DNA of 64,000 nt, taken from Armigeres subalbatus (taxonomy: Eukaryota; Arthropoda; Insecta; Diptera; Culicidae). How positions within the stretch are numbered: the first letter of the stretch is position 1; every line of letters starts with the position of its first letter. The stretch lies in the NCBI RefSeq assembly GCF_024139115.2, contig NC_085140.1, positions 422,170,283-422,234,282 of the forward strand. The letters are read 5' to 3'. Below are positions 10,830 through 20,395 of the stretch, piece by piece. The translations under genes and the position numbers were made by a program. Below the pieces are notes generated by a model. The model ran no database searches, was not told the origin of the DNA, and was given only the letters and a program-made list of their open reading frames with translations.

Positions 10830-12405
10830 CTACGAGTGACATTCCGCAATCGAATCAAATCTTTGGTGAGTGTATCGATGTTTAGGGAGTTGCCAACCTC
10901 CCGAGTCTTCGGTACTAGGGCCACCGAGATCGCCTCCTCGATGGCGCACAGCTGGCGGTCGATACTTTCCGGCGTCTCCAGACGTACCTCGTAATCGATG
11001 GTGTTGTCGACGTACTGCTGGACCCGCTGCCATGGTGTAGTGGCCTTCTAGTTCGTCGTTGGACCAGACGACTCCGTTCCGGTTTGAGACGGCCTTTTCG
11101 TCATTGAAAATGGCTACTAGGTTGGGTCTGGTAAATAGGTCTGGATACGAAGGGATATAGTCAAGCTCACTTGGCGGCAGCGGCAGTTCATTATCGCCAG
11201 AGACCTGAACGCAAAGCACCAATCGGATTTCCAGGAACTCGGTTCGCTTTGGGGAGCCCTTTGTGGTGGCTCGATGATTGTCGCCACAGTAGGCGCACTT
11301 GGAATCGGCCACCTCCATCTTGTCGCACTCATCAGTCGGATGGGGTTCGCCACACTGGTGCCGTGTCCAAAATTGAAGCAGTTGGTGCACTGTGTGACGT
11401 CGCGATGCACTGGCCGATATCGCTCCCAGTCAACGCGGTTTTATTTATTCCCCACGATTGGTGCTTTGCGTTCAGGTCTCTGGCGATGATGAACTGCCCC
11501 TGCCGCCAAGTGAGCTTGACTATATCCCTTCGTAGCCAGACCAATTTACCAGACCCAACCTAGTAGCCATTTTCAATGACGAAAAGGCCCAGAGTGTAGA
11601 TCTGGTCGAACCGGGATTTGCAGCTTCGAAGCTGAGCCGCAAGTTGGCTGAATATTGGAGCCAGCTGCTCCGGGGTGTAGAGCGGAGCGAAATCCTCCAG
11701 GGGTAGTGGTTGCTCCTCCTGATGTTGGCGGAATCCAGGAGGAGGGAGCGGGGGCCTTTCGCTGGAGGATGGAGCCGGCGGTGTTGGACCTTGAACCGAC
11801 GCAGCTGCTGCTGCCAATCGCTTGTGCGGTTGTAACGGTGGGAGAATTGGAATCGCTCGACGGGGAGCCGTGATGGCCGGATAGTTCACCTCGTTGATTA
11901 CAGGAGCACGGTTCTTCTTCGGAAGGTTTCTGATAGAAGCCTTCTTCCGGATTTCCAGGAACTCGGTTCGCTTTGGGCAGCCCTTTGTGGTGGCCCGATG
12001 ATCCATCTTGTCGCACTCATCAGTCGGACGGGGTTCGCCACACTAGTGCCGTGTCCGAAACTGAAGCAGTTGGTGCACTGTGTGACGTCGCGATGCACTG
12101 GCCGATATCGCTCCCAGTCAAAGACGGTTTAATTTATAACGCCAACCAGCTTCAGGTCCTTCCACGTAGTGGAGCTCCAGATGGATCAGGTCGCGATATC
12201 TTCTCGCCTTGTCGTGACGAGCGATCTTGTGAACGGCTACTGGCTTTAGTCCGCAACTTTCAAGCTCTGCTTGGAGCTCTTCCTCCTTCATGTCTTCGAG
12301 TCCTCGCAGCACAGCCTTGAGCGGCTTCGTGCCGGGGTGGTCATGAGTGTAGTACTCGAGGAACTCCACGACGGATTTGTGGTGGTCCTTATTGTCCGGC
12401 ATCAC
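10830..12405 (-). pseudogene. Jockey ORF1 (nucleic-acid-binding Gag-like protein), duplicated and scrambled
   Basis: The 12405-12118 frame has the helical domain that precedes zinc knuckles in such proteins (LKAVLRGLEDMKEEELQAEL, GLKPVAVHKI). RDVTQCTNCFSFGHG follows at about 12098 and a Pro/Ser-rich tail reaches 11560. The knuckle region is repeated at 11231-11430 versus 11958-12120. The former keeps a second knuckle (CAYCGDN) of about 36 bases that the latter lacks. Endonuclease scraps (FIIARDLNAKHQSWG) occur at 11449-11544 on the minus strand and in inverted orientation at 11092-11223. The native function would be binding element RNA; this copy is broken. Confidence 0.8.
11092..11589. repeat. 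Inverted repeat of endonuclease-coding sequence inside the Juan-like element
   Basis: Arm 11092-11223 and arm 11449-11589 are reverse complements of each other with few mismatches. Shared blocks include ATGGCTACTAGGTTGGGTCT and AGACCTGAACGCAAAGCACC. The 225-base spacer is ORF1 zinc-knuckle sequence. In arm 1 the endonuclease sense strand is plus; in arm 2 it is minus. Confidence 0.85.
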
Positions 12406-12457
12406 TTTTACGCCCTCGCTGCAGAGCTGAAATGTACACTTCAGCCCTTCAGCGATT

Positions 12458-12668
12458 AATTCAAGACAAAATTTTCAAAACGACTTAACTGCTTTTGTAA
12501 ACAAAGATTCTCCCACGCAAACCAACACCACCAACAGGTAGCGGAAACCTTCATCTACCTATTGGTGGTGTTGGTTTGCGTGGGAGAGCTACCAGATTCG
12601 TCAAATCGTCGTTTTAATCTTTGTTTACAAAAGCAGATAAGTCGTTTTAAAAATTTTGTCTTGAATTG
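12458..12668. repeat. Long imperfect hairpin in the element leader
   Basis: The left arm 12458-12540 and right arm 12556-12668 pair through AATTCAAGACAAAATTTT, GCTTTTGTAAACAAAGATT and CCCACGCAAACCAACACCA. About 35 extra bases (GGTAGCTACC-side segment, 12588-12620) lie only in the right arm. Confidence 0.85.
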
Positions 12669-13022
12669 GCGAATTTTCGGGCTCAAATCTGGCATTTCTC
12701 CTTACGCTCAGGTTACACCTGTGACAGCTGCGATTGCTGATTCTTCCTCTTTTCCGGTGGATTGTCGGTGTCATCAAGCGTTAACGATGAGAACACGTAG
12801 CTCTGCAAAAGCTGCTTGGAGGAGCAGTGCTCCAAGAGCAGTGCGCTTAGGCTCTTTTCCCGCGACCGAATCGGTCACCGAGACTCCCATGACGGGTCCA
12901 GGAGAAAATAACGCCAACGCGACGTAGCGAAAACGTAAACAGCGAACAAACGAGAAAAACACTTGAAAAAATGCGGGAGCAAAAACACGTCCGTACGTGC
13001 TACTGTCTCCTGGACCCGATGA

Positions 13023-14133
13023 TCATGATCTATCATGTACACAATTTCAATTTTCTCAATTTTGCACTTATCCTGAATGTTTGACGCATTTTAATTACCA
13101 TGTAATTTTTCTTTGAATTATTTAGCATTTTTTGAAACATGTTGCAAGGACTTTGGAGGCAAAATGAAGTTTCACGATCAAAATTACGAACGAAAAAAAA
13201 ATGTGTAAAAACAGAATCATGTGTGTTAACCAGAGCTGGAAATATTCGATTATTTTTAATGAAGACCATCGGCCCTCTTTGTCTCTTCACTTCACTTCGG
13301 CTCTGCACCGTCAATTTTCAGAATGAATATGGGTCAGTGAGTATTTATTTGAATACCACAAATTATTAAATAATCGTAAAACTGAAAACATTTTTGATGA
13401 TTTAAATAAATACATGCATAGATCTAATACCGACGTTCAATTGAGGGGCATTTTTAGCGTCAAATGTCAATATAATCAAGGCTAATTTTGTTTTTTTTTC
13501 GCGCGCAGTTACCATACTCAGTGGTAATCAACTGAATGAATTTATGAGGAAGTAAACTGAGTAAGTCATTCTATGTTTTGAATAATCAAAACACGAATGT
13601 CAAAAGTCGGAGTGAATGTGCTTAATGAAAGTGAATATTTTATGCTCTGGTATTAACAAACATAAACCGTTCTTTAAACTGTTAAAATCTAACTAAAAAA
13701 ATGTCAAAGCAATTAGAATGATATGATGAAAAAAAAAACAATTATTTACTTCTACTTCACATTATTCCCATTACTCCAAGAATGGTGTTCTATCTGTGTT
13801 TTCTCGTTTTATCAAACATTTCCTCATGTTATACTTTTCATACTGAAAGGACTGGACGTGGACAAATCTAGACGATTTTTTAAATGTCTCATCTTTATCT
13901 GTGGTAATGGAAGGAAGTGATGCTGCTCTCATACCATAGTCAAACCATTACACCTACAAGTTTGTGAGAATCTCTTAATGCTAATGTTTACTCCAAAAAT
14001 TATATGAGGGAAAATAGTATTTGCGCAAAATGCCCATCATATCCTCCAAAACGATAAGGAAATAATCTTTAAAATAAGGCCAATTAGGCTGCGTGCGGTT
14101 GCGTAATGAAAAATCTGGTTAAACAACATTATG
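13023..14133. other. AT-rich sequence without a recognised gene
   Basis: Open frames at 13033-13369 and 13723-13920 have no motif or codon bias that I recognise. Nothing else can be supported. Confidence 0.45.
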
Positions 14134-14386
14134 TTCACCTGTCATAAGACGAGTTTAAACAATCCCATTGAATTCCACCACTTAATTGTATCCTGACAGA
14201 TACGTATTTCGACCTCAACAGTAAGGCCGTCTTCAGTGTCTCGTACTTGACTCGACTTTCGAGTCGAGTCAAGTACGAGACACTGAAGACGGCCTTACTG
14301 TTGAGGTCGAAATACGTATCTGTCAGGATACAATTAAGTGGTGGAATTCAATGGGATTGTTTAAACTCGTCTTATGACAGGTGAAA
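14134..14386. mobile_element. Near-perfect 253-bp palindrome (foldback element)
   Basis: Arms 14134-14256 and 14263-14386 are reverse complements, with at most one or two indels at the tips, around a 6-base loop (TTTCGA). Both contain AAGTACGAGACACTGAAGAC and GAAATACGTATCTGTCAGGA. With no coding capacity and such a long arm it is a foldback/MITE-type element. The near identity of the arms points to recent formation or gene conversion. Confidence 0.85.
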
Positions 14387-14670
14387 ACATTCCACTAAAA
14401 AGCTCAAAATAATTTTCTTAACATTATGTTTTCGCCAAACATTTTACAAGCAAATTGAAAAAAAAACCTTAATTTGCTATTGGATCGACATAATGCACAA
14501 GGTGTAAGTAATTTTCATTCAATCTTCATGAAATTTTGAGGAAAGACATTTCAAACACCATAGAAAATTATAAAAATACCCTTGAAAACGCGATTACATT
14601 TAGTTTTGGATTCCGTGTAGATGTAGATGGTCTTTAAACAGCCACTACCTAATTTATTCTGAAATTACAG

Positions 14671-14990
14671 CACCATTGTGCAAACATTCAAATATTAAAA
14701 AATTCTGCTCTTCTGGGGGTACTTTCCCTAGAAAACAAACTTCTCTGATGTTTTAGCACCATTGGGCAGACGCCCAAAAAAATATTCAAATGCTACTCTT
14801 GAGAATTTCCGTCCTTTCAGGATCGCTTTTTCGAGAAATTAATCTTCTCTGATGTTTCAACACCATCGGACAGAGACCGTCCCAAAATATTCAAACTTTA
14901 CTCTTGAGGACTTCCGCCCTCTTCAAAAGTGCTTTATACAGAAACCAATCTACTATGATTTTTCAACACCAATGGGCAGGCTAGGTTTAA
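14671..14990. repeat. Tandem repeat, three full copies plus a partial, unit 86-106 bp
   Basis: Units begin CACCATTGTG (14671), CACCATTGGG (14757), CACCATCGGA (14861) and CACCAATGGG (14967). Each carries TATTCAAA, CTCTTGAG-like, and TCT(C)TGATGTTT blocks in order. Divergence between copies is substantial. Confidence 0.75.
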
Positions 14991-14999
14991 GGGTTTTCG

Positions 15000-15353
15000 A
15001 CCTCATAAGAGACCACTTTATTTCTTTGCTTTGTTTTCCATGTGTTGAAAATAGGAGATGAAGTCCCCGAACAGTAATCCTAACAGGTTTTAATAACATG
15101 AACACTTTGAAGAATAATTTCAATCATAAAGTCAACTAAATAGTCGATGCTCAAAGTTTTGCTGAGAAAATTTCGTTAAAGATTTTCCGTGAAATTCACC
15201 AAGATTTTGTTAAGACTTTGTCCAGAATTTTGTAAATCAGCTACAACAGAACCAATTTTTTTCACAAACAAATTAAAACATTTTTCCCGCAATTGCTAAG
15301 ATTATGAGCCGTGTTTATTTTTCTTTATTATGGCTAATGATTTGTCTATTATT
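15000..15353. other. 3' flank of protease gene 2
   Basis: No gene. On the minus strand, AATAAA-type poly(A) signals are present about 30-40 bases past the stop codon (plus-strand TTTATT near 15315 and 15324), suitable for ending the protease transcript. Confidence 0.5.
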
Positions 15354-17232
15354 TCAACCTGATCCCCATACAGTTTTCTCGATCCAATCAATATAGCTAG
15401 CGACCTTGGTGTAAACTGCGGGCGTCATAGAACCACACCCCGTTCCGATCGAGGTCACACCTATGACGTGGTAGATGCATCCGTTTGGGTTCACCAGCAC
15501 TTGAACCGGTCCACCTGAGTCACCCTGGCACGTATCTTTACCGCCCCGTGGGCTTCCTATGCATAACTGGCCATCAGTCATCCCTCTTGGAAAGCTCCTT
15601 GTTCCAAAGAAGTGCGGATTGCAGTCATCAATATCCATTACATTGAGCTGTACCTTACGTAGTGTATCGGAGCCCTGCTCATCTAAAACGACTCAGTGCT
15701 TATTCAACAAATTTGAGAGTACAAAATACCTGTACTAGAGAATACCTGCAACATCCATCCGTCCAAATCCTGTAGCAATAACCGATGTAACATTCGTTTC
15801 TTCATTATCCCACAAGCACGCTGGTCGTACAAGATCCGAAAACAGCAAACGCTCCTTCAATCTAACCAGCGCAATATCGTGATACGAATATCGGAAGCGA
15901 TGCTCCGGGTACCTTTTGATAGACTCAATTTCTATATCAAACTCATCTTCCGCTATCCTCAAATCATGCTCAGCAAAGCGCACGATAACAGGGGCAGCGT
16001 TTTTGTGGTTCCCTTTCGAGGCACAGTGGGCCGCCGTCAGCACGTATCTATCGCTGATGACCGTTCCGCCGCAATCGAACCGATACTCGCCCGTATTGTT
16101 CGTTTCCCACCCGAGCAGAGCCTGGTGACGGAATTCGCCATACTTGGCTTCCTCTCCGCCCACAATGAGATCCACCGCCTTGGAACAGTTGAACGAGGTG
16201 AAGTCGGTGGGGGTGGGATTCAGCACCAGCGCAATCACGCTGACGGTCGTCATCGTGGATTTGATGTACTCTTCACATTCTGCGGGAATTGGTTAGAATT
16301 GTGTATGGATCGGGTCGTTAGTTGAGGTGGAAATTATTGAACGAGGTACTTACTGATCTGCGATATTCGTTTCCCTGCAACAATAATAAAAACGAGATGA
16401 ATTATAGAAACTTCAATTTGAATCGTCTTTTGAGCGATCTGACAAGAATGATTTTCATCCTTTAGAGGTATACATTAAATCATTACTTTATTCGGCAAAA
16501 AAATTAAAATACCTATATATGATTCATGTATTTTATCGCTCTTTCCGTTTATGCACTACAACGTTTCCAAATTTAAGATAATTCACCATATTTTGTGAAT
16601 GCACATTGAGAATATCGGTAAGAAGCTTCTAAATACACAGAAACCACATTTCGAAATTTTATTAATTCTATTTTTTAATTTAAAGAAATTCGTTGAACAC
16701 ACTACATGAATTGCTTATACAACAAACGTTTTTGCGTTCACTCTAGAATCGAATGGAAATAGTGTACATAAACATTGTCTACTCAATCGGTAGTGTGCTT
16801 GTCACAGCATGAGAGTTCCCCATAATAGGAAACTTGATTAAGAGACCAGCAAGTGTCTACGAATCGTGCTTAAATTTCGACTCACCTTTTATTTGGTCGA
16901 AATAACGCACAGTTCGTTCTATCTTCAGGCCAGAAACGTATCCATTTCTAGAAATGAAACCTTCGTATTTTTATAAAAACGCTGTCACACACTATGCCTT
17001 CTACCGTTTCCAGGACGCACATGAGCTAATACACTAATGTTTTAGACTTCTAAAACTAGTAGTTTCTGAAGATAGCGATGATATGCTTTTAATTATTTCG
17101 TTTGAAACTCTGCCTGAAGTCATTCTTGCTCACTGCATTAATACGAAATTATTGAACAGCAAGATGTAAATAATCACCTTGAACTTGCGTACTAGCAATG
17201 AACACTGCAACCAAAGTGAACCACCGCAACAT
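15354..17232 (-). CDS. Secreted trypsin-like serine protease, snake/CLIP-C-like without a clip domain (gene 2)
   Basis: Coding exons are 17232-17178, 16374-16354, 16279-15746 and 15682-15354, all with GT-AG borders. They total 939 bases and 312 residues, the same length as the paralogue at 6047-7162. The signal peptide is residues 1-18 ([18 protein letters not shown]). KCEEY lies at 26-30 and a linker Cys at 57; IVGG starts at 64 after Leu63. The triad is His110, Asp160 and Ser259; Asp253 at the base of the S1 pocket predicts trypsin-like specificity. Differences from gene 1 are an 803-bp first intron and a more basic, distinct surface in the 110-160 loop. Shared exon phases and the identical 21-base and 534-base exons show a tandem duplication, now separated by about 8 kb of transposons. 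It is probably a haemolymph or salivary secreted enzyme; the exact cascade cannot be read from sequence. The gene looks intact. Confidence 0.93.
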
Positions 17233-17319
17233 TGCCAATGTGTAGTATTCGTGGCTTAGGGCAGAACAGGAACAAAAAGCTCGACGTTTGTGATGTGAAT
17301 CAAATCACTAACAGATAGA

Positions 17320-17325
17320 AACTGA
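17320..17325 (-). promoter_or_regulatory. Candidate initiator for protease gene 2
   Basis: The minus strand reads TAGTCAGTTTC, an arthropod initiator about 91 bases upstream of the start codon. No TATA box is obvious at -30. A motif match only. Confidence 0.3.
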
Positions 17326-17659
17326 CTAGGAGATTAGCAATCGTTAGTTGTTTTACGTGATGTCATTAATGGTATGCAAAGCGTGCGTTGAGGGAAAAGC
17401 CGTAGGTTCTTATTCGTGACAATTTCCAAAAGAAAAAAAGTTTAAAAAAAATCAAAGATGACACATATTTTAAACACTGCTGATTTGAATTGTCGGAATA
17501 CCGCAGCTTATAGTTTCATGAAAAATCCGGAAAAAAAATACTTGAGGATGATTTTTTTATATGGGCAACTAACAACGGTAACTAAAAGTTGAGTCAATGT
17601 ATCTGATCCCTCTCACTGTAAGCTATTCAAGCTTCAAGCCATGTTTACAGTAAAAAAGA

Positions 17660-17935
17660 GAAACCGTGCTCAGAAGAAAACCCTTAAATTTTGAAGTGAA
17701 TTGGAAACATTTTTATTTGAAAGGCTCTCTCATTAAGCATATGCGGTATTTCGAAAAATTTCGTTTCAGGTGGTTCGAAATGAAATTCCGCGGAATTTCG
17801 CGGAATTTTAGCATGGCGAAATCGCATTTCTTGATTTCGTTTCGTTTCGTAGAATTACAAAAATTTCGCTAGAAAAAACTAGCTTCAAACGAAATTTAAC
17901 GGAATTCCGCGGAATTTCGAAACAAATTTAAACTT
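17660..17935. repeat. TTTCG pentamer-rich repeat with CCGCGGAATTTCG words
   Basis: Repeated TTTCGTTTCG and AATTCCGCGGAATTTCGC blocks occur on both strands. A matching block is present at 20275-20395. The open frame 17666-17872 is a by-product. Confidence 0.7.
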
Positions 17936-18333
17936 AAACCATTCTTCATATTATCAAAAATTTTGGCTGCGCCGCTGAACAAAATCGTTAAGTTGTTTTT
18001 AAAGCTTTAGGTTATACATTTTTTTTTTCTAATAATGCTTACTACATAACCCTATTCTTAGTCGACAAATACGTATGTAGTTTTCTTCTATGAAACGTCT
18101 TCAGTGTTTCCAAGTTTCAAATTTATATTTAGTGATATTTTACAATCGATCTTGTAGCTGCTGATCACGCCAGCTAGTGTGGGAGAACGCGAAGTGATAA
18201 AACTAATGTCTGCATCGAAGAGTACAGAACTATTTAGTGCGGAATCGATCGTATTGTAGAAGCTTAATAAACAAAGCACAATTTATAAAGCTTTGTATTT
18301 TTTTTATTTCTAAACTTTGTTTTGTACATAATA

Positions 18334-18457
18334 GGGTAAAGGATGTATTTTGGATCACCCTTACGGGGCTTTTATTTTGAACCACCAAGAAGAATTTGCT
18401 CTCAGTGGTCCAAAATATGAGGCATCGAACTGGTGGTCCAAAATACCTCCCTTACCC
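18334..18457. mobile_element. MITE, 124 bp, TA duplication
   Basis: The left end GGGTAAAGGATGTATTTTGG pairs with the right end CCAAAATACCTCCCTTACCC. The inverted repeats are about 27 bp. TA flanks at 18332-18333 and 18458-18459. Confidence 0.8.
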
Positions 18458-18739
18458 TATGCATGGCGATCAGTAATTCATGGCCCTTTGAATCCTGTTC
18501 TCCACAACCAGTACAATGGATGAAGAGATGTGGGACAAAAGATCAAAAGGGCAAAACCTCGAATGAACAAATTTTAAAAATCTTCTATGCAATCTTCCGG
18601 GTCAAAACATAATGTTGAATAATATGTTAAGAATATGATTCTTAACTAAAATCTAGAGTCTACAGATTCGAAAGCCTCCATTTGAAAGACATGAAGACTT
18701 TTTCCCGAAAATCTCAGTTGCTTTGTTGCAAGAGAATAG

Positions 18740-19427
18740 GAAGCATCCTTCTACGCTTCTCGGAAGCCTCCTTCCAAGCAGCTCGGAAGCCTCCTTTCAA
18801 GTGACCCGGAAGCATCATTTCAAGAGGTTCGAACACTTTCTTTTAAGAGGCCTGGAAGCCAAGCTGTTTTTATAGAAATTTCTTTTTTTTCTGCTTTTTC
18901 AAAATCATCGGATCTTTTCAAGGCTTTTTGAACAGGCTCGACAGCCTCATTTCAAAAGGCTCGGAAGCCTATTCTAAAGAGGGTTGGAATCCTCCTTTCT
19001 AGAGGCCCGGAAATCTTCTTTTAAGCTTTCTTCTTCCAACTTTCTTTTTTTTTCTTTTCTCCTTCTTTTAAAAGGTTCAGAAGGCTCTTCTCAAAAGGCT
19101 CGGAAGGCCTCTTTCAAGAGCCTCGAAGCCCTCTCGAAAGCCTCGGAAGCCTCCTTCCTTTCAAGAGGCTCGGAAGTCTCCTTTCAAGAGGCTCGGAAGT
19201 CTCCTTTCAAGAGGCTCGGAAGCTTCCTTTCAAGAGGCTCGGAAGCCTCCTTTCAAGAGGCTCGGAAGCCTTCTTTCAAGAGGCTCGGAAGGCTTCTTTC
19301 AAGGGGCTCGGAAGCCTTCTTTCAAGAGGCTCGGAAGCCTCCTTTCAAGAGGCTCGGAAGCCTCCTTTCAAGAGGCTCGGAAGCCTCCTTTCAAGAGGCT
19401 CGGAAGCCTCCTTTTAAGAGGCTAAAT
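18740..19427 (+). repeat. 23-bp GC-richer minisatellite
   Basis: The unit is TCAAGAGGCTCGGAAGCCTC plus CTT. It is regular from about 19155 to 19427 (roughly 12 near-identical copies) and decayed from 18740 to 19150. Because 23 is not a multiple of 3, one frame reads as a 23-residue repeat and creates a 148-residue open frame (18984-19430) that I do not regard as a gene. Confidence 0.9.
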
Positions 19428-19435
19428 TGACTGTA

Positions 19436-19766
19436 CCCAAGTAACATTTGAAGATTTATAACGCTCTTGAGGACCATGTCGGACAATAACCTGGTGAAAA
19501 TGGTTCTCGACAACGATCCGACGGGTAAAAGAAGGCGAGGTGCGCAGCGGGCAAGGTGGATCGATCAGGTGGAAGATGGCTTGCGGACCCTCCGTAGACT
19601 GTGTGGTTGGCGACGTGTAGCCATGGACCGAGCCGAATGGAGAAGACTCTTATATACCGCACAGGCCACTTCGGCCTTAGTCTGAATAAATAAATAAATA
19701 ATGAGGACCATAATTCACTCTCCAAGGGTGTTATAAAACCAGTATAAAACCAAAATGTTACTAGGG
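19436..19766. mobile_element. TA-flanked MITE disrupted by a retrotransposon tail
   Basis: The left end CCCAAGTAACATTTG and right end AATGTTACTAGGG are inverted repeats. TA lies at 19434-19435 and 19767-19768. Removing the nested insertion leaves a 97-bp element. A related copy in the opposite orientation lies at about 47883-47952. Confidence 0.8.
19478..19701 (+). mobile_element. Very short RTE-like 3' fragment with 10-bp target-site duplication
   Basis: TGAGGACCAT is duplicated at 19468-19477 and 19702-19711. The insert encodes only the last 70 residues or so of the element's reverse transcriptase protein (KRRRGAQRARWIDQVEDGL, WRRVAMDRAEWRRLLYTAQ). It ends TGAATAAATAAATAAATAA, a stop codon followed by a short tail. 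It shares family with 685-1797 and 32522-33371, and shows the natural 3' end missing from the first. Confidence 0.88.
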
Positions 19767-20274
19767 TAAGGACGAGACCAGCAGCGTTATTGGTCATGAA
19801 TTGGAAACTCCGAAGCAAGTATACAATATGAAAAACTTTTTTGTATCCCAAGAATATTATTTAATTGGTGAGCTGTGCATATTTGTTGTTTCTCGGCCAA
19901 TCATTATTAGCAACTAAGATGTGTAGAGTTAATCAAGCTAAGCTCTTAGTTGACTATTTCCACAATATGTAAGGTACATTGAAGATTTGTGGGCATTTCT
20001 AGATCTTCGCATGAAATTTGCAAAAAAAATCCAGAATGGGTTGAAAGATCATTAAAATTCTTTACTTTTGTTCTTTACTTTTGGTTGCTTTTAGCTCATA
20101 CTGACCATAACAGCTGTTGTCATATGCCAAGGACACACAGACAATAGCTCAGTTCGTCGATTGTATATAAGACTGTGCTGCCGCTAACCGCAAGTCGAGC
20201 ACATCTGTATATGGTAAAACAGTTATTTGACTTTGAAAAAGTGAAATCCGAATTGTGTACGTAAAACCAATTTA

Positions 20275-20395
20275 ATCAAAATTCCGCGGAAAAAAAAATT
20301 TCGTTTCGTTTCGTAAATTCATATTTCGTTTCGTTTCGATCCGAATCAACATAGACATTTTAAATTTCGTTTCGTTTCGTTTCGTTAGGAAAAAG
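20275..20395. repeat. TTTCG pentamer repeat, second block
   Basis: Runs of TTTCGTTTCGTTTCG occur beside ATTCCGCGGA, matching the block at 17660-17935. It is preceded at 20150-20220 by a non-repetitive segment that resembles dispersed mosquito repeat sequence. Confidence 0.7.

Larger units (their letters stand above)
9098..13007 (-). mobile_element. Juan-like Jockey-clade non-LTR retrotransposon, rearranged, with 15-bp target-site duplication
   Basis: CCTGGACCCGATGAT occurs at 9083-9097 and again at 13008-13022, bracketing a block whose only coding traces are minus-strand Jockey pieces in element order. From 13007 these are a 5' leader, an ORF1 zinc-knuckle region, endonuclease scraps, the ORF2 reverse transcriptase, and a 3' tail of TAAATAAATAAA plus ACT repeats. 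I infer a single insertion that later lost and duplicated internal segments. A full Jockey element would carry complete ORF1, endonuclease and reverse transcriptase; here most of the endonuclease and the catalytic part of the reverse transcriptase are gone. Confidence 0.75.

Noticed and set aside
18984..19430. A 148-codon frame with a 23-residue repeat resembling a structural protein.
   Set aside because: The 23-bp minisatellite lacks stops in this frame; the peptide has no recognised family and the array is decayed at one end.
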